A program made the position numbers and the translations under genes. Of a stretch of 46,053 nt of DNA, positions 37,381 to 44,920 are shown piece after piece. The notes under the pieces were generated by a model. The model was not told the DNA's origin. It did no database searches and saw nothing but the letters and a program-made list of their open reading frames with translations. Source of the DNA: Planctomycetota bacterium (GTDB taxonomy: Bacteria; Planctomycetota; B15-G4; SIAN01); the NCBI GenBank assembly GCA_009691715.1, contig SIAN01000032.1:1-46053 (forward strand), in the 5' to 3' direction. Position 1 is the first letter of the stretch; every line of letters begins with the position of its first letter.

Positions 37381-37678
37381 ATCGAGACGGTGTCGGATCT
37401 CGATTGGCGGTCCAGACGAAGCGGCCGTCGGGCGTGACGTCGATCCCCTCGCAACGGGCACCGGTCGCGACGTTGCCGAGCGACGCCTCGCCGAGCCACG
37501 CGAGCCCGTGCGGGCGCTGGTTCGGCGCCGGGTCGATCAGCGACGCTGACCCTTCGGACTTGTTGAGCACGATCAGCGTGCCGGTGGCGGCCGACTCGGT
37601 GGTTGCGACGGCTGGAGTTGCAGGCACCTCGTCGCGCGACTTCGCGCTTTGCGCGACCTGCAGTCCGCATCCCGCCAC
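37363..37678 (-). pseudogene. N-terminal fragment of a YncE-like beta-propeller lipoprotein
   Basis: The reverse frame from 37678 reads VAGCGLQVAQSAKSRDE, a Thr/Ala-rich linker, then TLIVLNKSEGSASLIDP, PHGLAWLG, CEGIDVTPDGRFVWTANRD: the first blade and a half of a YncE/lactonase-type propeller (V-T-P-D-G-R-x-V-W-x-A-N). One base is missing at about 37388; restoring it gives the expected D-T-V-S-I-V after N-R-D, and homology then ends at the M64 junction. Upstream of 37678 an in-frame TGA separates it from MTLVPLEL, which together with ISVAGCG would make a lipoprotein signal. So the gene has an early stop, a frameshift and no 3' part. Confidence 0.5.
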
Positions 37679-37815
37679 CGAGATTCACAGCTCGAGCGGG
37701 ACGAGAGTCATCGCGGGCTCCGACGGATGGAGGATCGAAGGCCGGCCGAGCTACGAGCGGCGGTGACGGCGGTTGCTCGTCGTCTCGACGGATCGCCGAA
37801 ACTCGTCCCGCCATC

Positions 37816-37945
37816 GCCTAAGTTCGGAATCAGATCGTATGGTTCATCGATGTCCACAAGTTGTTGGTTAAACTATAAGACTGCGAATTAGTGTTCAAAA
37901 GCTCACTACCAAGCCTTAAGTCATTGACAGCTGTGCTATGACTCC
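37816..37945. promoter_or_regulatory. AT-rich tract upstream of glutamine synthetase
   Basis: The 350-base gap before the glutamine synthetase start has no gene. Its centre is markedly AT-rich for this window (TTGTTGGTTAAACTATAAG at 37861-37879, GAATTAGTGTTCAAAAGC, CCTTAAGTCATTGACAG). Possible promoter parts can be picked out (TATAAG, TTGACA, TTCAAA with TAAGTC 17 bases on), but none forms a convincing -35/-10 pair, and I see no sigma-54 element. It most likely carries the promoter and regulator sites for the gene at 38030. Confidence 0.4.
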
Positions 37946-38029
37946 GCGACCGCCGTCGCTCTGCCGACGCATCGCGGTCACCCGGAAAAGTGGTTCTCGC
38001 CGCCCCCGCCCCACCAAGGAGCCTCGCTG

Positions 38030-39499
38030 ATGGATGCCAACAAGAAGGACAAGGCCGCCGCCTCCGCGACTGGCCTCCGCGACTTTCTCGAAATCCCGTA
38101 CGACCAACTCGAGGAGCTGAACCTCGCGGCGAAGCAGCAGCGGATCGATCGGGTCGACCCGGCAAAGGTGAAGGCCGAGCGGGTCAAGTACCTGAACTCG
38201 GAGAAGCGGATCAAGGCCGTGACCGTCTGCTTCAGCGACCTCGAAGGTCGCCTGCACATGCTCGACTACGACAAGAAGTTCCTGCTGAAGAGCTTCGACA
38301 ACCTCACCTTCGACGGCAGCTCGATCCGCGGCTTCTCGCAGCAGTCGGAGTCCGACTTGCGGCTCGGCATCGACTGGCCCGCGACCTACTGGCTGCCATC
38401 CGACGTGTTCGGAGCGGGCAAGGTGCTGGTCTTCGGCGAGGTGCTCGACCGCGAAGGCAAGCCGTACGCAGGTGACATGCGCGGCGTGCTGAAGCAGTTC
38501 CTCACCAAGATGTACGAGAAGGACGGCTCGACCTGCTACGCCGCCAATGAGATCGAAGGCTTCCTCTTCAAGGGCCGCGACGCCGAGCGCCACTTCCACG
38601 AGACCGGCAAGTTCGACTACGTCTCGACCGGCGGCTACTACCACTCGCTGCCGACCGATCCGCTGCGCACCTTCATCGACGCGGCGGCCGAGGCGCAGCG
38701 CGCGATGGGCTTCGAGAACGAGAAGGACCATCCGGAAGTCGCGCCCTCGCAGTTCGAGATGAACTTCTCCTACGCCGAGGCGTTGATCGCAGCCGACCAG
38801 TTCCAGCTCTACAAGCTGCTCTGCCGCCAGATCGCCCAGCGCATGGACATGACTGCCAGCTTCCTGCCGAAGCCGGTCACGGGCATCAACGGCAGCGGCG
38901 CGCACACCAACATCTCGGTCGGCCGCAAGGGGAAGAACGTCTTCCACGAGAAGGGCGGCCAGGACGGTGTCAGCAAGCTCGCGTGGGACTTCATCGACCG
39001 CATCCTGAACGCGGCGAGCGACCTCTGCCTGATCCTGAACCCGAGCGTGAACGCCTACCGCCGACTCGACCCGCATTTCGAGGCGCCGAACCAGATCAAG
39101 GTCTCGCCGATCGATCGCGGCTCGATGATCCGCATCCCTCTCGGCAACGAGCGCAGCGCCCGCATCGAAGTGCGCAGCGTCGGTCCCGACACCAACATCT
39201 ACCAGGCGCTCTACGCACTCTTCCGCACCGGATTCGAGGGACCCGCGTCCGACGCGAAGGACGACGCGAAGCGCTCACGGACGCGCTTCCTGCCCGACAA
39301 CATCCTCGACTCGATCCGGCTGTTCAAGCAGAGCAAGTGGACGCTCGAACTGTTCGGCGAGTCGGTCCACGGCAAGTTCGCCGAAGTGAAGATGTCCGCC
39401 GCCGAACGCTGCGCGAAGCTGCTCGGCACGACCGTCAAGGCCGGCGAGGTGCAGTTCCATCACGAGGTGACCAACCAGTACCTCTGGAACCGCTTCTGA
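38030..39499 (+). CDS. glnA: Glutamine synthetase family protein (type I-like)
   Basis: 489 residues. ATG 38030 follows AAGGAG at eight bases. The N-terminal beta-grasp domain contains VTVCFSDLEGRLHMLDY and the glycine loop TFDGSSIRGF. The catalytic domain has the metal/glutamate loop EVAPSQFEMNFSYAEAL (usual form E-V-A-x-x-Q-x-E), the ammonium/glutamate loop NGSGAHTNIS (usual N-G-S-G-M-H), and the ATP/arginine motif RGSMIRIPLGNERSARIEVR. The enzyme forms glutamine from glutamate, ammonia and ATP in the cytosol. Deviations are Ala for Met in the N-G-S-G loop, Phe for His after A-P-S-Q, and no N-L-Y-D-L-P-P adenylylation motif, so it may be a divergent GS or a gamma-glutamyl-amine ligase; the symbol is tentative. 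A perfect hairpin follows ten bases after the stop. Confidence 0.8.
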   Translation: MDANKKDKAAASATGLRDFLEIPYDQLEELNLAAKQQRIDRVDPAKVKAERVKYLNSEKRIKAVTVCFSDLEGRLHMLDYDKKFLLKSFDNLTFDGSSIRGFSQQSESDLRLGIDWPATYWLPSDVFGAGKVLVFGEVLDREGKPYAGDMRGVLKQFLTKMYEKDGSTCYAANEIEGFLFKGRDAERHFHETGKFDYVSTGGYYHSLPTDPLRTFIDAAAEAQRAMGFENEKDHPEVAPSQFEMNFSYAEALIAADQFQLYKLLCRQIAQRMDMTASFLPKPVTGINGSGAHTNISVGRKGKNVFHEKGGQDGVSKLAWDFIDRILNAASDLCLILNPSVNAYRRLDPHFEAPNQIKVSPIDRGSMIRIPLGNERSARIEVRSVGPDTNIYQALYALFRTGFEGPASDAKDDAKRSRTRFLPDNILDSIRLFKQSKWTLELFGESVHGKFAEVKMSAAERCAKLLGTTVKAGEVQFHHEVTNQYLWNRF

Positions 39500-39508
39500 T
39501 CGGGATTG

Positions 39509-39542
39509 GTCGAGCAGCGGCGACGCAACGCCGCTGCTCGAC
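39509..39542 (+). terminator. Perfect 14-bp hairpin after the glutamine synthetase stop
   Basis: GTCGAGCAGCGGCG (39509-39522) pairs completely with CGCCGCTGCTCGAC (39529-39542) around the six-base loop ACGCAA. There is no T-run after it, so it may be a U-tract-less terminator or a 3' mRNA-stabilising structure. Confidence 0.6.
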
Positions 39543-39748
39543 GATCCGCTTCGGGAGTGAACCGCCGCTCATCAGTTGCATCGCCGTCGCAGACACTCCC
39601 TTCCGCTGCAGCGCCCCGTCGCGTTCACGATCCGCGCCGTGCGCGAGGGCACAGAAGCACGGTCTTCGAGCGACGTTCTCGATCTGGCACGCGCTTCGAT
39701 GAGGCGTCATGTACCTGAATCGAGTGAGTCGTCCATCGCGAAAGACCG

Positions 39749-40129
39749 ATGACCGTCCGCCTCCTGAACCTGGGATCGCTGCTCCTGACCGCGCTCGCCG
39801 CTGCTGGCGGCGATCACGGCCAGGGAGCAGTTCACTTCATCCACCTCGAACCGCGCGCAATGGCGCGGGTCGTCCACTTCAACTCGAGCGGGCCTGCGAA
39901 CGGCAACCCGATCGCCGGTGAGTACGCGATCGAGTACGGCAAGTCGGCGTGGCAGAGCGAGTTACGACTCGAAGTTCGCCGAGATGACCCGCGGCAAGCG
40001 ACTGCGGCTCGGCAAGGACGGGTGGACGACGCTCAACACCGTCTGCCCGCTGAGTTTCGGCGCGAACAGTCGCTCGAGATCCGCTTCAGCAAGCACCGGC
40101 TGACCACGGTGGTGCAACCGAAGATCTGA
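39749..40129 (+). pseudogene. DUF2911 gene remnant (deletion plus frameshift)
   Basis: The start MTVRLLNLGSLLLTALAAAGG is a signal peptide. The frame reads EYAIEYGKSAWQSE, then an extra T at about 39963 shifts it. In the neighbouring frame it goes on as YDSKFAEMTRGKRLRLGKDGWTTL, NTVCPLSFG, which is the DUF2911 pattern of planctomycete proteins (Y-G-x-x-x-W-x-x-E-Y, G-K-R-x-R-L-G-x-x-x-W-T-x-L). After LSFG the first frame takes over with SLEIRFSKHRLTTVVQPKI, so the middle of the domain is missing. Only 126 codons remain. The intact DUF2911 gene at 19178-20242 is a different subtype, so this is not its copy. Confidence 0.55.
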
Positions 40130-40179
40130 GAAACAAGAAAGGCCCTCCAGCAACCCCGAGCGCTGGAGTGCGCACCCCG

Positions 40180-40218
40180 GAGCGGGGCGGCGTGCCAACA
40201 CGTCGCCCCGCTCTTTTT
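40180..40218. terminator. Strong intrinsic terminator between convergent genes
   Basis: GAGCGGGGCG (40180-40189) pairs with CGCCCCGCTC (40204-40213); the stem continues through G-T and CGTG/CACG to a CCAA loop, about 15 pairs in all, followed by TTTTT at 40214-40218. It ends the DUF2911 remnant transcript on the plus strand and lies just after the stop of the minus-strand thioredoxin-like gene, which it could also serve, though no T-run is present on that side. Confidence 0.85.
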
Positions 40219-40230
40219 CGTCCGATCAGC

Positions 40231-41019
40231 TCAGTTGCCGCCGCCTTCGGGCTTCGCCGGCCGCTTGATCGACTGGAACTCCTTCAGCAGTTCCTTCACC
40301 GTCTTCTTGCCGACGATCTTCCGGAGCGGCGCCACCTCGGGCTTCTCCGCCGCCGGATCGAGGACCAGCAGCACCGGCTGCTCGTAAGAGGCGACCGCGA
40401 AGCGCTTCGCTTCGGCGTCATCGCGCTTGATCACCGTCCGCGCGATGACGAACTTCCCCAGCGCCTCGGCCAAGGCGTCGTCGGAGAGAGCCTCTTCGAG
40501 CGCCATGCTGTCCTTGCCCTTGGTCGCGAAGATGAAGAGGACGAGCTTCTCCTCTTTCTTGGCCGCCTCGGCCACTTCGGCGAAGGTCGCTGGAAACGCC
40601 TTGCCGTACTTCTTCGCGATCGCCTCGATCTGCTTCTTCGCGCCCTCGGGGCTGCGGTCGCCGAGCTCCTCGATCTGGTTGCCCTTCGAGTCGACGAAGA
40701 TCACCGTCGGGTAGCCGCGCACGCCGAACTTGGCCGACAGGTCGGCGTTCTTCTTGCCCCAGTCGCAATCGACGAAGACGTTGATGATGGACTTGCTGGC
40801 TTCAACCACCGTCGCGTCGCTGAACGCACCTGCGCTCAGAGTCTTGCACGGTCCTCAGCCAAGCGACGTGAAGAACATCATCATCGGTTTCCCGCTGGTC
40901 TTGGCGGCCTTCATCGCCGCTGCGGGATCGTGGTTCCACGGGATCTTGCCGCCGTCCTGTGCGAGCGCACCGCCCGCCAACACGACGCCGGCGATCATCG
41001 CCAGCAACGCCTGCTTCAT
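40231..41019 (-). CDS. Exported thioredoxin-like protein, candidate selenoprotein (UGPC active site, UGA = Sec55)
   Basis: ATG 41019 has a GGAGG site eight bases upstream and opens a signal peptide (MKQALLAMIAGVVLAGGALAQ). The frame is open for 262 codons to 40231 except for one TGA at 40855-40857, residue 55. Around it the protein reads MMMFFTSLG-U-GPCKTLSAGAFSD. In thioredoxins this position is the first Cys of W-C-G-P-C-K, so the TGA replaces the attacking cysteine while the resolving Cys58 and Lys59 remain. Downstream landmarks are intact (INVFVDCDWGKK, FGVRGYPTVIFVDSKGNQIEEL with the cis-Pro). A second thioredoxin-fold domain follows (LVLFIFATKGKDSMALEEAL, PVLLVLDP) without cysteines. 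A hairpin fitting a bSECIS begins 15 bases after the TGA. The alternative is a Cys-to-stop mutation (TGC/TGT to TGA); without readthrough no active site would be made. Confidence 0.75.
40820..40839 (-). promoter_or_regulatory. Candidate bSECIS hairpin for Sec insertion
   Basis: Immediately 3' of the in-frame TGA, CTGAGCGC (40839-40832) pairs with GCGTTCAG (40827-40820) in eight consecutive pairs (one G-U) around the tetraloop AGGT. The loop starts 23 bases after the TGA. Bacterial SECIS elements recognised by SelB are coding-region hairpins with a G and U in a short apical loop about 16-37 bases after the UGA; the E. coli fdhF loop also contains AGGU. It lies within the coding sequence (residues around LSAGAFS). 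Confidence 0.65.
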
Positions 41020-41174
41020 CGCAATCGCCTCCGCAAGGCACGACCGAGCCGTTCTTCGCGGCGGCCGCGCGACAAAAAAGTCTGCGGCGAGGATATCGCC
41101 ACGTGAGTGAACACGACTCCAGCCGCTGTCGAACAGGGCGCACGGCTTCCGACCACGGCTACGATCGCCCGCCG

Positions 41175-42503
41175 ATGGATCTCTTCGCCAAGTCGCAGGC
41201 TGAACTCGCCCGAAGCGCGCCGCTTTCTGACCGGATGCGCCCGCGCTCCCTCGCGGAAGTCGTCGGTCAGGAAGACGTCATCGGGCCCGGCCGACCGCTG
41301 CGCCGCATCCTCGAGGCGAAGCAACTGCCGCCGTCGATGATCTTCTGGGGGCCGCCCGGAACGGGAAAGACGACGCTGGCGCGCCTCGTCGCGAAGGAGG
41401 CGGAGCTGCCGTTCCTGCCCTTCAGCGCCGTGACCAGCGGCATCAAGGAGGTGCGCGAGGCGATCGAGCAGGCGCGCGCGCGGCGCCGCGAGGACGGCAA
41501 GCCGGCGCTGGTCTTCGTCGACGAGATCCACCGCTTCAATCGCGCGCAGCAGGACGCGTTCCTGCCCCACGTCGAGGACGGCACGATCGTGCTGATCGGC
41601 GCGACGACGGAGAACCCGAGCTTCGAGGTGAACGCCGCGCTGCTCTCACGCGCGCGCGTGTTCGTGCTGAAGGGGTTGGCCGACGCGGAGGTGCTGGAAC
41701 TGCTGCGACGTGCGCTCGCCGACAAGGAGCGTGGACTCGGCGAAGTCGCGGTCGACCTCGAGGAGGGGACGCTCGAACGCCTCGCCAACCTCGCGAACGG
41801 CGACGCGCGCCAGTCGCTCGACCTGCTCGAACTCGCGGTGCGCGCGACGCCGGCGGACGACGGTCGCAAGCGAGTGACTCTCGCGACCGTTCATGACGTG
41901 ACGCAGCGGCGGAATTCCAACTACGACGCGAGCGGCGACCAACACTACGACGTCGCCTCGGCGCTGATCAAGTCGCTGCGCGGCAGCGATCCCGACGCCG
42001 CGCTCTACTGGCTGGCGCGCATGCTCGAGAACGGCGAGGACCCGCTCTTTGTCGCGCGCCGCCTCGTGATCTTCGCCAGCGAAGACGTCGGCAACGCCGA
42101 TCCGCGCGGGCTCATGGTCGCCGTCGCCGCGATGCAGGCGACCCACTTCGTCGGCATGCCGGAGGCTCACTACGCGCTGGCGCAGGCGACGACCTATCTC
42201 GCCACGACGCAAAAAAGCAACGCCGCCGGCGCCGGTTACGCGAAGGCCGCGCACGACGTCGAGGCGACCCGCAACGACCCGGTGCCGCTCCATCTGCGCA
42301 ATGCCGCCACCAGCCTGATGAAGGGTCTCGGCTACGGCAAGGGCTACCAGTACGCGCACAACCAGCACGACGCGATCGTCACCCACGACCACTTGCCCGA
42401 GTCGCTCGTCGGCCGGCGCTACTACGAGCCGAAGGATGTCGGCCACGAAGCCGCGATCCGCCGCTGGCTCGCGGAACGCGAGGCGAAGCGGCGCGCGCGC
42501 TGA
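41175..42503 (+). CDS. rarA: RarA/MgsA-type AAA+ ATPase, replication-associated recombination protein A
   Basis: 442 residues, family-typical. ATG 41175 gives MDLFAKSQAELARSAPLSDRMRP, the usual RarA opening, followed by LAEVVGQEDVIGPG. Walker A is WGPPGTGKTTLA, Walker B LVFVDEIHRFN, sensor 1 GATTENPSFEVN, sensor 2 region NGDARQSLDLLE. The C-terminal oligomerisation domain has YDVASALIKSLRGSDPDAALYWLARML, ASEDVGNADP and GYQYAHN. RarA acts at stalled replication forks with SSB. It is divergent from the thioredoxin-like gene across 155 bases. The long upstream extension of the frame is non-coding. Confidence 0.95.
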   Translation: MDLFAKSQAELARSAPLSDRMRPRSLAEVVGQEDVIGPGRPLRRILEAKQLPPSMIFWGPPGTGKTTLARLVAKEAELPFLPFSAVTSGIKEVREAIEQARARRREDGKPALVFVDEIHRFNRAQQDAFLPHVEDGTIVLIGATTENPSFEVNAALLSRARVFVLKGLADAEVLELLRRALADKERGLGEVAVDLEEGTLERLANLANGDARQSLDLLELAVRATPADDGRKRVTLATVHDVTQRRNSNYDASGDQHYDVASALIKSLRGSDPDAALYWLARMLENGEDPLFVARRLVIFASEDVGNADPRGLMVAVAAMQATHFVGMPEAHYALAQATTYLATTQKSNAAGAGYAKAAHDVEATRNDPVPLHLRNAATSLMKGLGYGKGYQYAHNQHDAIVTHDHLPESLVGRRYYEPKDVGHEAAIRRWLAEREAKRRAR

Positions 42504-42596
42504 CGCCAGCCGCCGGGCCGCGCCGCTATCCTCCGCCGCCCGCCTCGCGCGACACCTCCGCGATACCCGCACGAACAGACTTCGAGGATCCTCCCG

Positions 42597-43031
42597 ATGC
42601 CGCACCCCTTCCCGCACCGCTACGTCTGCGAACTCGAGGTCAAGGACGCTGCATCGAGCTGGCTCAAGGCCGGCCCGCGCCCCCCGCTGCTCGGCGGGAA
42701 TCCGCCCGAGTTCGACGGCAGCGACGCATGGTGGAGCCCGGAGCACCTGCTGCTCTCCGCGCTGCAGATCTGCTTCCGCGGCACCTTCACCGCGCTCTGC
42801 GCCAAGCCCGGCATCAAGCCGACCAGCTTCGCGACGCGCGCCGAGGCGGTGCTCGAAAAGGGCCCCACCGGAATCGTCTTCACCTCGATCCAGATCACCG
42901 CAATGGCGACCGTCCCCGCATCCCAGGTCGAAGCGACGCGCGAGCTCCTCGCCAAGGCCAAGAAGTACTGCATCGTCTCGAACCAGCTGCAGACCGAACC
43001 GACCCTCGTCGCCGAGGTCACGGCCGGCTGA
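42597..43031 (+). CDS. OsmC-family protein
   Basis: 144 residues; ATG 42597 follows GAGG. OsmC fold features are the N-terminal strand pair (YVCELEVKDAASSWLKAG), the active-site helix WWSPEHLLLSALQICFRGTF (first redox Cys), and the second Cys in AKKYCIVSNQL near the C-terminus. OsmC/Ohr proteins reduce organic hydroperoxides through such a cysteine pair. This member is of the YhfA/SACOL-like general OsmC class; its substrate is unknown. It follows rarA by 93 bases and overlaps the end of the convergent rlmN by 14 bases. Confidence 0.85.
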   Translation: MPHPFPHRYVCELEVKDAASSWLKAGPRPPLLGGNPPEFDGSDAWWSPEHLLLSALQICFRGTFTALCAKPGIKPTSFATRAEAVLEKGPTGIVFTSIQITAMATVPASQVEATRELLAKAKKYCIVSNQLQTEPTLVAEVTAG

Positions 43032-44130
43032 CGTCCCGATCCGGATGCCGGCGCCGCGCACCGATCAAGCCGGTGCCGAGCTGGCCGCAGCCGGCGCACC
43101 GATCACGGCCACCGCTGAAGCGCAGCTTTACGGGCAAGCCGAACGGCCGCAAACGGCTCGTCCACGCGCGAACCTCGGCCATCGTCGGCGCCTCGAACTC
43201 GTCGCCGACCGGGTTGAACGGGATCACGTTCAGCAGGAAACGGAAGCCACGGCGCGCCAAAGCGGCGAGTGCGGCAATGTCGTCGTCGCCCATGGTGAAG
43301 TTGCGGATCGCGACGTACTCGAGCGTGACGTGCTGGTGGCCGCGGTGCGCTTCGTAGCGCGCGATGGCGGCGATGAACTCCTCGAAGCCATGTCGCTCCT
43401 GGATCGGCATCAGGCGACGGCGCTTCGCCGGATCGGCGCAGCCGAGGCTGAAGACCAGGCGGAACGGCTGCGCGTCGTCGATGAAACGGTGGATCGCGGG
43501 GACGACGCCGGCCGTCGAGATCGTGATCCGCCGCGCTCCGATCTGCAGCCCGTGCGACTGCGTCATCACTCGCGCCGCCCGATAGACGGCCACCTCGTTC
43601 GCGAGCGGTTCGCCCATGCCCATGAACACGATGTCGCTGGCGCGGACGCGCGCGTGCGCCGCGACCTGCACCACCTGGTCGACGATCTCCCACGCCTCCA
43701 AATCGCGCGTCAACCCGAGCCGCCCGGTCGCACAGAAACGGCACACCTGCGCACAGCCCGCTTGGCTCGAGACGCAAACGGTGTGGCGGTCGCTGCCGGC
43801 GTGGTGCGGCAGCAGGACCGACTCGATCCGCGCGCCGTCGCGCAGCCGGAACGCGAATCGAGTGCTGCCATCCGCGGCGGGTTCAACGGCCTCGCACGCG
43901 AGCCGCGGGAACGCCACCGCTCGCGCGAGCAGCGCCCGTCGCGCCGCGCCGATCGACGCCATCGCCTCGATCGATCCGGTCGCCCTGACGTACACCTCGC
44001 GCATCACCGCTTCCGCGAGAGTCGAGCGCGCACCTTCGTCGCCCGCCGCACGCAACGTCGTCGCGAGCTCGGCGTGCGTCAGCTCCTGGAGCGGCGGGAG
44101 AGGCGCTAGCGGCGAAAGAGGTGAGTCCAT
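43018..44130 (-). CDS. rlmN: RlmN-type radical SAM methyltransferase (23S rRNA/tRNA A-C2)
   Basis: 370 residues from ATG 44130. The radical SAM cluster is GCAQVCRFCATG (C-x3-C-x2-C). RlmN's two mechanistic cysteines are present: the one seven residues before the cluster (VCVSSQAGC) and the methyl-carrying C-terminal one (DRCAGCGQLG). Other family marks are DIVFMGMGEPLANEVAVYRA, ISTAGVVPAIHRF, LVFSLGCADPAKRRRLMPI, RNFTMGDDDIAALAAL and LNVIPFNPVGDEFEAP. RlmN methylates A2503 of 23S rRNA and A37 of some tRNAs. The sequence diverges from standard RlmN in places (S-L-G-C for S-L-H-A, M-P-I-Q for the usual P-x-N), so it may be a paralogue with shifted specificity, closer to the RlmN/Cfr radiation as a whole. 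Confidence 0.8.
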   Translation of the reverse strand: MDSPLSPLAPLPPLQELTHAELATTLRAAGDEGARSTLAEAVMREVYVRATGSIEAMASIGAARRALLARAVAFPRLACEAVEPAADGSTRFAFRLRDGARIESVLLPHHAGSDRHTVCVSSQAGCAQVCRFCATGRLGLTRDLEAWEIVDQVVQVAAHARVRASDIVFMGMGEPLANEVAVYRAARVMTQSHGLQIGARRITISTAGVVPAIHRFIDDAQPFRLVFSLGCADPAKRRRLMPIQERHGFEEFIAAIARYEAHRGHQHVTLEYVAIRNFTMGDDDIAALAALARRGFRFLLNVIPFNPVGDEFEAPTMAEVRAWTSRLRPFGLPVKLRFSGGRDRCAGCGQLGTGLIGARRRHPDRDVSRP

Positions 44131-44147
44131 CGGCGTGCGTGGCCGAA

Positions 44148-44920
44148 CTATCGGCCGCCGCTCGCCGGCTCGCACGCGGCGCGGTGCTTCGCAATCGCCT
44201 CGAGCGCCGGATCGCGTCCCTCCTTCCATTGAGCGAAGGAACCGGGTGTTTCGATGTCCGGCAGCACCGACAGCGCGTCGTCGGGCGCGAGTTCGAAGAA
44301 CTTGGTCGAGTAGCTCGCCTGCAACTTGCTGTTCGCGAGTTCGAGGAACTTGATCTCGCCGTAGCTGCGCGGCTTGCCGCCGTTGTTTCGCAGGTCGATC
44401 AGGAAGGTTGCGATCTCCTGTCCCTCGATGGCGATCCCCTCGATTGCATCCTCCATCTCGGCGACCCATTGCGCGAACGGCTTCTGCGGATCGTCCGCGC
44501 ACCGGTTGTACTGCAGGTAGACCATCTGTTGCTCCGGCACGTGGGCGAACCAGTAGTTCTCGCCGCGCCGTTGCCGCCAGAGCGGCAGCGCCTTCGGTTC
44601 GTCGCCGAGGGAGCCGAGCGACATGCCGCCATCTGGGCCGAGTTCGAGTGCCTTCTGTTCGCCCGCATCGGTCACGACCGTGAAGGTGGCCCGATCGCGG
44701 CTGTCGCCGAAGCCGAGCGCATGCGGGATCCCCGTGGTCTCGAGCACCTGCGGCGCATTCGCCATCGCCGCCGCGTCGTTGTCGTGCGAGATGACCTCGC
44801 AGAGTCGCGTCCACACCTCGTCGATCAGCAGTTTGCCGACCGCAGTCACGCGCACGCCGAGCGACCATGCCAGCTCGGTCGCGATCTGTGCGAGGTCGGC
44901 GTGCCAGCCTTCGTCCCGAT
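44148..44920 (-). pseudogene. S41-type peptidase remnant lacking both the N-terminus and the catalytic segment
   Basis: The frame begins in mid-protein directly after the hrpB stop: LAWSLGVRVTAVGKLLIDEVWTRL is the PDZ-like part, CEVISHDNDAAAMANAPQVLETTGIPHALGF the following linker, and NYWFAHVPEQQMVYLQYNRCADDPQKPF and FLIDLRNNGG the start of the protease core. From NNGG the sequence jumps to KPRSYGEIKFLELANSKLQASYSTKFFEL, the region that follows the E-P-T-G-G-K-P motif in relatives. The roughly 50 residues in between, which normally hold the catalytic F-S-S-A serine, are missing, as if deletion occurred between two G-G coding stretches. There is no signal peptide; ATG 44765 is the first plausible internal start. 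Probably inactive. Confidence 0.65.

Noticed and set aside
37921..37945. TTGACA as a -35 promoter element for glutamine synthetase
   Set aside because: No -10-like hexamer at 16-18 bases; the nearest (TATGAC) is only seven bases away.
40855..40857. TGA in the thioredoxin-like gene as plain pseudogene decay
   Set aside because: Not excluded, but the frame is clean on both sides, all other motifs are kept, the codon is exactly the catalytic cysteine and a SECIS-like hairpin follows. I kept selenocysteine as the preferred reading.
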